Both the position numbers and the translations under genes were made by a program. The notes under the pieces were generated by a model that had not been told where the DNA came from, did no database searches, and saw only the letters and a list, made by a program, of their open reading frames with translations. A stretch of DNA of 41,113 nucleotides from Azohydromonas australica DSM 1124. GTDB taxonomy: Bacteria; Pseudomonadota; Gammaproteobacteria; Burkholderiales; Burkholderiaceae_C. Each line of letters begins with the position of its first letter. Position 1 is the first letter of the stretch. Below are positions 35,825 through 41,113 of the stretch, piece after piece. The stretch lies in contig NZ_AUMO01000079.1 in NCBI RefSeq assembly GCF_000430725.1, positions 1 through 41,113 on the forward strand. The letters are read 5' to 3'.

Positions 35825-36324
35825 ATGAGCACCGACGACTTCTTCCGTGCCCGGTTGGAGACCATGATCGACATGCGGCACCCGCTGGCCGTGCTGGCCA
35901 CGCGCATGCCGTGGAAGGAGATCGAAGCTGCGTTGGCGCCGGTGCTCGCGCACAAGGACCGCGCGGGCCACAGCATCGAAGGCGCAGACCTTTTCGGCCC
36001 GACGCTGGCCGTGGCCGGCGCGGGCGTGAGCCATGCCGGGCGGCCGCGGTTGCCCATCCGGCTCATGGTCCCGCTGCTGTACCTCAAGCGCACCTACAAC
36101 GAGAGCGACGAATCGATCGTGGAGCGCTGGAGCGAGAACGTCGTCTGGCAATTCTTCAGCGGCATGCAGTACTACGAGCCGCGGCTGCCGTGCGACGCCA
36201 CGCAGATCGGGCGCTTCCGCCGCGTGCTGGGCGAGGCCGGCGTGGAGCAGTTGTTGATGGCGGTCTAAAAGCGCGGTTTTCTGGCGGTGAGGGCGCGCTT
36301 TTCGGCGACGACCTTTGAAGTAGC

Positions 36325-36364
36325 CCGCCACCCTTGCCGCCCTGCAGGGCGGCATGGGTGGCGG
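36325..36364 (+). repeat. hairpin of element copy 2
   Basis: CCGCCACCC pairs with GGGTGGCGG, and inside is the self-complementary GCCGCCCTGCAGGGCGGC. It starts 66 bp from the element's left end. The corresponding palindrome is conserved in shape in copy 3 and is the insertion site of a small element in copy 1. Confidence 0.75.
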
Positions 36365-36444
36365 AACCAGGCGTTCAAGCTGGGGTCGTGCAGCCCGTGG
36401 GCGTTGACAGCGCGCGAGACCTGCGGCCCGCTACGAACGCTGCC

Positions 36445-36894
36445 ATGCCGCCCACGTCCGACTCCGCCCGGTTCTTCCTCTGCGCCCGCTGCCAAGCGCA
36501 GGTTCTGGTGTGCCGGCAGTGCGACCGTGGGCAGCAGTACTGCGGCCGCGAGTGCTCCGGTCAAGCTCGACGCGACCGCCGCCGCGAGGCGGCCCAGCGA
36601 TACCAGGGCAGCCCGCGCGGACGGCAGCTTCACGCCGAGCGCTCGCGGCGCTGGCGCGCGCGCCAGCAGGCTACGGCGTCGCCCATCACCGAAGCCGTCC
36701 TGGACGAAGACGCCGGCGCCGTGACGCACCAGGGTGGCTTGGCAGCCCAGGTTGACGGGCCAGCCTCCGCCACGGCGGTGCCGGCCGTTGCGACGCCCCT
36801 CCGGTGGCGTTGCAGCTGCTGCCGGCAGCCGCTCACGCCCTACGTGCGCCTGGGATTCCTGCGCCGTCCACGAGGCCGCGATCGCCCTTCCTGA
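36445..36894 (+). CDS. Cys-rich (zinc-ribbon-like) protein of the inverted-repeat element, function unknown
   Basis: A 149-residue protein with Cys in metal-site spacing: CARC, CRQC and YCGREC between residues about 11 and 36, followed by a very basic segment (RRDRRREAAQRYQ ... ERSRRWRARQ) and a C-terminal CSCCRQPL. Pairs of Cys followed by Arg-rich sequence suggest a nucleic-acid-binding zinc protein. I recall similar CDRGQxYC proteins near insertion sequences in proteobacteria but know no function. ATG 36445 is chosen because the CARC motif follows closely and the same start is seen in the degenerate copies. The frame is open further upstream, but that part overlaps the hairpin. Confidence 0.6.
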   Translation: MPPTSDSARFFLCARCQAQVLVCRQCDRGQQYCGRECSGQARRDRRREAAQRYQGSPRGRQLHAERSRRWRARQQATASPITEAVLDEDAGAVTHQGGLAAQVDGPASATAVPAVATPLRWRCSCCRQPLTPYVRLGFLRRPRGRDRPS

Positions 36895-37474
36895 GCCCAG
36901 ACGCCGGCCGTTGGAGACGTCTACCTCGCTGACCACGTGCTGGCGTGCACCGCCATGCGTTGGCCAGCCGGTGTCGATGGCGATCAAAAAGCACGCCGTG
37001 ACCGCCAGAAAACCGCGTTTTTAGACCGCCGCCAACACCTGGGCTACCGCGGCGTGGACGCCGCCGTGGCCCCCCCGTGCAGCTCATCCACCGCGGCAAG
37101 ATCAAGCGCCTGACCAAACTGCAGCGGCGCTGGCTGCGCCGGCGCCAAGCCATCGAGCCGGCCATCGGCCACGCCAAGCACGACTACGGATTGCAGCGCT
37201 GCTGGCTCAAGGGCGCCGAGGGGGATGCGCTACACACGGTGCTGTGCGCCGCGGGCTACAACCTGCGCTGGCTGCTGCGCGCCATCGCTCGTCTAGGTAT
37301 CGCAGCAGTTTTTTTCCCTGCAATTCCTGGCCGCCATATTCGCTGGACGGCGCGCCACCGACCCCAAACCGTCTGCCGCTGTGGCGCCGACCTGGTCGGG
37401 CTCGTGAGCATCGTCCGCCCTGGTGCCGAACTATTGCACTACTGCACCAAAACGAATTTCGCAGGCCCGACTAA

Positions 37475-37919
37475 ATAATCCACAGTTGTTCAGGTGACAG
37501 GTGCGAGTTTTATCTATCGCCTGCACTATTCTTTAGTCTCGGCCAATTCTTTATCCGCGTCCTAGGGGATGTATTGAAATGGTTTCGATATGCAGGAAAT
37601 GACCGCAGCGTTGGTACGTCCTGAACCTGTCATCCTGCATCGCCGCTCTGGGACGCATCCAAGCAGCAGGATGCGTTCACCAAATTCGTGAGCGAGGAAG
37701 CCAATGCAAGTGGCTCTGGTAGTGCTGGAGTTCCTTTCGTCGACATTGGAGGCGAAGCTGCGCCGGGATCGCAATCCCGGCGCGGCAGCACTTGCGTCGT
37801 TCACCCGCGCTGCAGGAAGAAATTCAGAGCACAGCATTGAATAAGAAAAAGCGCAACTCCTTTGATATGAATTCACGCATTTTCGAATCGCCGCTCACCG
37901 TAGTTGGATTCCGGTCAGG
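37475..37919. other. gene-free stretch with a strong hairpin
   Basis: No supported gene. A perfect dyad (CGCCGGGAT, loop CGCA, ATCCCGGCG) lies at 37761-37782 without a T run. Its role is unclear. Confidence 0.4.
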
Positions 37920-38348
37920 TCAGATGTCAACCTGAGCCGGTTCGATTCCATGAGGTAACCTGGGTGATGTGATCCGACCTACATTGCCTTCGGGGTCGCA
38001 AAACACCACCTGCCAGTGCCCATAGTACGTAGCAAACGGAGCCTTGACGATACGTCCGCCCAGAGAACCCACTCGTCCTGCTATTTCGTCAACTAAGCTG
38101 GGTTGTTCTACTACAAAGCTCAACATGGTTGAAATTCCGAAATTTTCCTCATCTGCTCTTTTCCTGTTCCCCAAGTCCAGCAGGTCATACGCTTTCCATC
38201 CGTTAAGCCCAAGCTGGATACCTTCGCCTGTAATGACTCGGTAGATGGGTGAAGAGGCTTCCTTGATCTCAGTCCAACCTAGAATGCCCTGATAAAAGTC
38301 GAATTGTCTGTCTATGTTGCGACAAAAAACATTGAACAACGGCGTCAT
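37920..38348 (-). CDS. VOC (glyoxalase/bleomycin-resistance) family protein
   Basis: A 142-residue protein with the paired beta-alpha-beta-beta-beta pattern of the vicinal oxygen chelate fold. It starts with MTPLFNVFCRNIDRQFDFYQGILGW and ends the domain with ATYYGHWQVVFCDPEGNVGRI, the usual C-terminal motif with a possible metal-binding Glu. Members include glyoxalases, dioxygenases and resistance proteins, and the sequence does not say which. It is a single gene. Any connection with methylxanthine use is speculative. Confidence 0.8.
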   Translation of the reverse strand: MTPLFNVFCRNIDRQFDFYQGILGWTEIKEASSPIYRVITGEGIQLGLNGWKAYDLLDLGNRKRADEENFGISTMLSFVVEQPSLVDEIAGRVGSLGGRIVKAPFATYYGHWQVVFCDPEGNVGRITSPRLPHGIEPAQVDI

Positions 38349-38363
38349 TGGTGGTCCTTGCTA

Positions 38364-38381
38364 TCTGCCATGATTGGCAGA
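38364..38381. promoter_or_regulatory. inverted repeat before the VOC gene
   Basis: TCTGCCA and TGGCAGA flank TGAT, 16 bp upstream of the VOC start codon, where an operator overlapping the ribosome site or transcription start would lie. Confidence 0.35.
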
Positions 38382-39240
38382 AATTCTTCGATAGGTGAGT
38401 AATGTCAGAAGCGCTCTGATAAGCGACAGTGGTATGTCTTCTGTAAACGCTGAGGCAGTTCTCCTTCACATCGTTGCGCAGCTATCGCCCGTGCCTGCTT
38501 GTGCCGATGCGCACCTGGTTTATTCACATCGCAAGAATGGGCCCGTGAATGTCTTGGTGAGCTGGCCTATGGGTTAATGACGCAACTTGCATCTCCTGAT
38601 TCAGGATGAAAAATGGCGCAGTCGCGACGAGGCCTTGCTAAACGCCTTTTTTTACGTCAAGGAACTCCAGAGAATTGTTCGTTATCCTTGGAATAGTGGT
38701 TGCTGTAATCATGGACGTGACCGGACAAGTTGCGCCTTGTCTCTTACGCATCTATGCACGTCGAGGCGGGAAAGACGGTGGCGATGCTTCACCTGTCTGC
38801 AGCAGCACGCCGGCTTGTACGTTCGAGTAGTGCATCATTGTGTCAACCCTTTCCTCCACTTAACAAGCAGATTTAGGAATCGGCTTCTGAGATGACGGTC
38901 ACCACAGCTCTTCAAGGGCTGCGCGTACCGCGGATTTGAGAGTCACCGAACGCGATTCCCGAACATTTCATCTTCCGGATTTCTTTCGAGCCCCTCTTGC
39001 CCAAAGTCGTGCCCGTGGTTTTAGTCGCCAGAGCTTTCCGGCCGAAAGCAGGAAAACCAACTCGGACTGGTTGTCTAGCCGCTCCTAACGCCGGCAGCAA
39101 GGGGCTGAAGCAAGTGGAGCAGCGTAAGGGCAAGTTCCTTCACACTCCGTTTGCGTGGCGCAACTTTCAGCAGACGAGAAAAGTTCTTCAGTTGTGTTGA
39201 ATTTAAACGCCACGGGGCAAGTCGAAAAGGTAGACTCCGA
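38382..39240. other. gene-free stretch between the VOC gene and LysR 3
   Basis: No gene is supported on either strand. Short frames around 38400-38900 and 39000-39200 are not recognised. It may contain decayed sequence. Confidence 0.35.
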
Positions 39241-39264
39241 GACGTTGCGTTTCATTTTTGAAAC
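39241..39264. promoter_or_regulatory. candidate LysR operator (site 3)
   Basis: GACGTTGC then GTTTCA-TTTT-TGAAAC, a perfect palindrome. Read from the opposite strand it is the palindrome followed by GCAACGTC, the same GC-N2-CGTC extension as in sites 1 and 2. It ends 22 bp before the LysR 3 start codon. Confidence 0.65.
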
Positions 39265-39285
39265 AGCGTTTGGGAAAAAAGACCT

Positions 39286-40239
39286 ATGCAGACTGAGCTT
39301 AAGCTGATTGAAGCATTCGCACTGATCATGCGTGCCGGCAGCCTTACTAAAGCAGAAGCGCAGACTGGCGTTTCCAAAGCAACGTTGAGTCGCTTACTTG
39401 GCAAGCTTGAAGAAGAGCTGGGCGTGCAGTTGCTGGCTCGGTCCTCCCGAAAAATAACGCCTACCGAGGCAGGCTTGGCGCTCCATGCCCATTGTGAGGC
39501 GTTGTTGTCTGACGTCACGGGTCGGTGGGAGGCCGCGCGTCATGAGGTCCAAGAGATGGCCAATGGCAGCAAAGGACGGCTGCGGATTTTAGCTGAGAAC
39601 CACTTCACGACAACGTTCGTATGCCATGTCTCAAGGCTGTTTCTAGAGAGGTATCCGAATATTCACTGTGAGCTCGACGCCGCTGGGCGAGAAGATTCAC
39701 CTCGCATTGAAGATGTAGACTGCTATGTCTGTTCGGAACCGCCAGATGCGCCAGACGTTGTAGCGAAGCTGGTTGGGAAATTGACCTACGGCCTGTATGC
39801 GAGCCCTTCATATATCGCAAGGAACAGTGCGCCGGTACGGCCAAAGTCGCTAACTGCTCATACCTCCATAGTGCTACGAAAGCCTGAATTTTCAGGTGTG
39901 ACAATGCTGCATTCTGATCGGTCGTCGCATCCATTCGTGTCTCGGTCGGTTGTCGCGACCAACGACTACTGGGTGATGAAGACGTTCTGCGTCGATGGAC
40001 TGGGAATCGCCTTGCTGCCCGATTTCTTCGCCAAGCCAGAGGTGAAACTTGGCACCCTAGTGTCTGTATTGCCGGAATGGAAGCCAGAACGAAAGCGAAT
40101 TTTTTGTGTCTATCAGCGGCAACGTCAGAGGGCGAAAAAAGTTCAGTCATTCATCGAGCTTCTGACTTCCAGCATGGAAGATATTGAACCGATTAACACG
40201 TACGTCGCCACCGTCCCTCGAATGTTTTTAAAGTCTTGA
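39286..40239 (+). CDS. LysR-family transcriptional regulator (paralogue 3)
   Basis: A 317-residue LysR regulator closely related to those at 4053-5006 and 8248-9186. The HTH is LIEAFALIMRAGSLTKAEA ... SKATLSRLLGKLEEELGVQLL. The effector domain has DCYVCSEPPD, NDYWVMKTFCVDGLGIALLPDFF and LPEWKPERKRIFCVYQRQR. A shared palindrome stands 22 bp before the start. No catabolic gene lies next to it in the window, so its targets may be elsewhere or among the methylxanthine genes. ATG 39286 corresponds to the starts of the paralogues. Confidence 0.93.
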   Translation: MQTELKLIEAFALIMRAGSLTKAEAQTGVSKATLSRLLGKLEEELGVQLLARSSRKITPTEAGLALHAHCEALLSDVTGRWEAARHEVQEMANGSKGRLRILAENHFTTTFVCHVSRLFLERYPNIHCELDAAGREDSPRIEDVDCYVCSEPPDAPDVVAKLVGKLTYGLYASPSYIARNSAPVRPKSLTAHTSIVLRKPEFSGVTMLHSDRSSHPFVSRSVVATNDYWVMKTFCVDGLGIALLPDFFAKPEVKLGTLVSVLPEWKPERKRIFCVYQRQRQRAKKVQSFIELLTSSMEDIEPINTYVATVPRMFLKS

Positions 40240-41113
40240 CGATGTTGCGGATTAATTTGCATCCATGCAAAGCACAAATCTTTTGTTGATCGAAGCAACC
40301 AAGGTTGCCGCCTAGTGCAGTGCGGTGGTATTGGTCTGCAGGTGGCCCTCCTCATTGCGTGCGCTTCGCAGCACTTAGTTTTAGCTGCAAACGATCTGGG
40401 CTTTGGTGTGATTTCGGTCTTCGGCCGAACGCTCCATTATTGAGACGGCACCAACGAACTTGATGCTGCTTGCCCTCTACCGTGCCCGTTTTTCTAGGGA
40501 AGACGGTCTGGAGAAGTTCAAGTTCGTTGATGTCAACTCGATTGCGTGAGGCACGCGGACGCATCCTGGCCGTTTCCAGGTCATGCTGAGGGGACGGGTT
40601 GCAGGTGATTTCCTCGCCACACGACGAAGTGCAGGGCTTGCTCGCTGCCGGCCGGCAGCACTTGAAAGGCCGTGGTGCTGGTTGCGTTATGGGGTGATGA
40701 ACGGGTGGGCGAACCCTGGGATGATAAAGGTGGTCGAGCTTGATGCCGCTTATACCCCCCACGCCTAAATGCGTACCCGTGCCAGACAATACGGTAGGTA
40801 CTTGGTCACCACGCCACAAAGCTGTCCGTTGATCCGGGCCTTGGCCATACCTGGTGGTTGTAGACCGTTTTCACTTGGTGGACGTCCTCCTGCCCCCGGC
40901 CGTTGAGGTCACCAAGACGGACTTGGCGTTGACGCTGACTCCGTGAGCAGCACTTTGCAGAGCCGGGCTGCCATCAGTTCACAGCGCGATTCATTCGCGG
41001 GTATGTGAGACCCCTTGTTGTTGGCGGCACATACCGTGCTCGCGGGACAGTTGGCGGTTCAACACGTTGCCTGTCCATTGCGGGTCACACAGTGTTTCTT
41101 CAAAGAAGGACAG
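40240..41113. other. gene-free end of the window
   Basis: No gene is supported. Fragments such as AKARINGQLCGVVTKYLPYC on the minus strand (about 40770-40850) look like pieces of a decayed gene, perhaps a mobile-element protein, but I cannot identify them. Confidence 0.3.

Larger units (their letters stand above)
36259..37030 (+). mobile_element. inverted-repeat element, copy 2 (best preserved)
   Basis: A 772-bp element. Its left end (GGCGGTCTAAAAGCGCGGTT then TTCTGGCGGTGAGGGCGCGC) and right end (inverted GGCGGTCTAAAAACGCGGTT then TTCTGGCGGTCACGGCGTGC) agree at 36 of the first 40 positions. It carries a 40-nt hairpin (36325-36364) and one intact ORF for a Cys-rich protein. It lies inside an IS5-family transposase gene. 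Two degenerate copies are at 5876-6962 and 32959-33753. No transposase is encoded, so movement would need help in trans. I cannot assign it to a named family. Confidence 0.75.
35825..37474 (+). pseudogene. IS5-family transposase interrupted by element copy 2
   Basis: The N-terminal part (MSTDDFFRARLETMIDMRHPLAVLATRMPW ..., with LYLKRTYNESDESIVERW) runs to about 36258 and the C-terminal part resumes at about 37031 (LIHRGKIK, RRRQAIEPAIGHAKHDYGL, RCWLKGAEGDALHTVLCAAGYNLR). Between them lies the 772-bp inverted-repeat element, which brings a stop after 147 residues. About 200 residues of the central catalytic domain are also missing, so the insertion was accompanied or followed by a deletion. 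The C-terminal end is frameshifted. Motifs are those of the large IS5/IS1182-like transposases; I cannot name the element. Confidence 0.8.

Noticed and set aside
37761..37782. Rho-independent terminator
   Set aside because: The dyad is perfect and GC-rich but no T run follows on either strand and no gene ends close by.

Overview
The window reads as a catabolic island for methylxanthines (caffeine, theobromine and relatives) in a Gram-negative proteobacterium, most likely a betaproteobacterium of the Burkholderiales. That placement rests on the high-GC coding style, the decayed IS5 and IS630 elements, the XdhAB/PuuD purine branch and the Tsx-type porin. The species cannot be named from the sequence.

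Layout. 1-95 is the exact 3' end of a frmA gene that recurs complete at 16946-18052. 390-3959 encodes an ABC importer of the nucleoside/BMP type (ATPase and two permeases), followed by a hairpin and a convergent LysR regulator (4053-5006). 5.3-8.2 kb is a graveyard of mobile elements: an IS5-type remnant, an inverted-repeat element with another insertion inside it, and an IS630 relic with its small companion ORF. A second LysR gene (8248-9186) is divergent from a tight operon (9362-13630). The operon encodes a Rieske protein, an NdmC-like N7-demethylase without its own Rieske centre, a flavin/2Fe-2S reductase, an NdmE-like GST and an NdmB-like N3-demethylase. A Tsx-like porin, an NdmA-like N1-demethylase, a BMP substrate-binding protein, frmA, fghA and the urate hydroxylase puuD follow (13744-20441).

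From 21 to 31 kb lie a bacteriohemerythrin, a DMT exporter, an xdhAB operon whose third gene xdhC has decayed, and a divergent sigma-54 activator of AcoR type. The 31-41 kb part is accessory: a Fae-like protein, two more copies of the inverted-repeat element (one inside an IS5 transposase), a receiver-domain protein, a damaged hemerythrin paralogue, a VOC protein and a third LysR paralogue.

How the genes work together (inference from families). Porin, BMP protein and ABC permeases take up the alkaloid. NdmA, NdmB and NdmC/NdmE remove the N1, N3 and N7 methyl groups with electrons from the reductase. FrmA/FghA, and perhaps the Fae-like protein, deal with the formaldehyde released. XdhAB turns xanthine into urate and PuuD hydroxylates urate.

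The main novelties are these. NdmD, a single fused polypeptide in Pseudomonas putida CBB5, is here two separate proteins on either side of NdmC. All three LysR genes carry one shared palindromic operator. A three-copy element with about 45-bp inverted repeats carries a Cys-rich ORF and a structurally conserved hairpin. xdhC is a pseudogene still joined to xdhB by an ATGA overlap.
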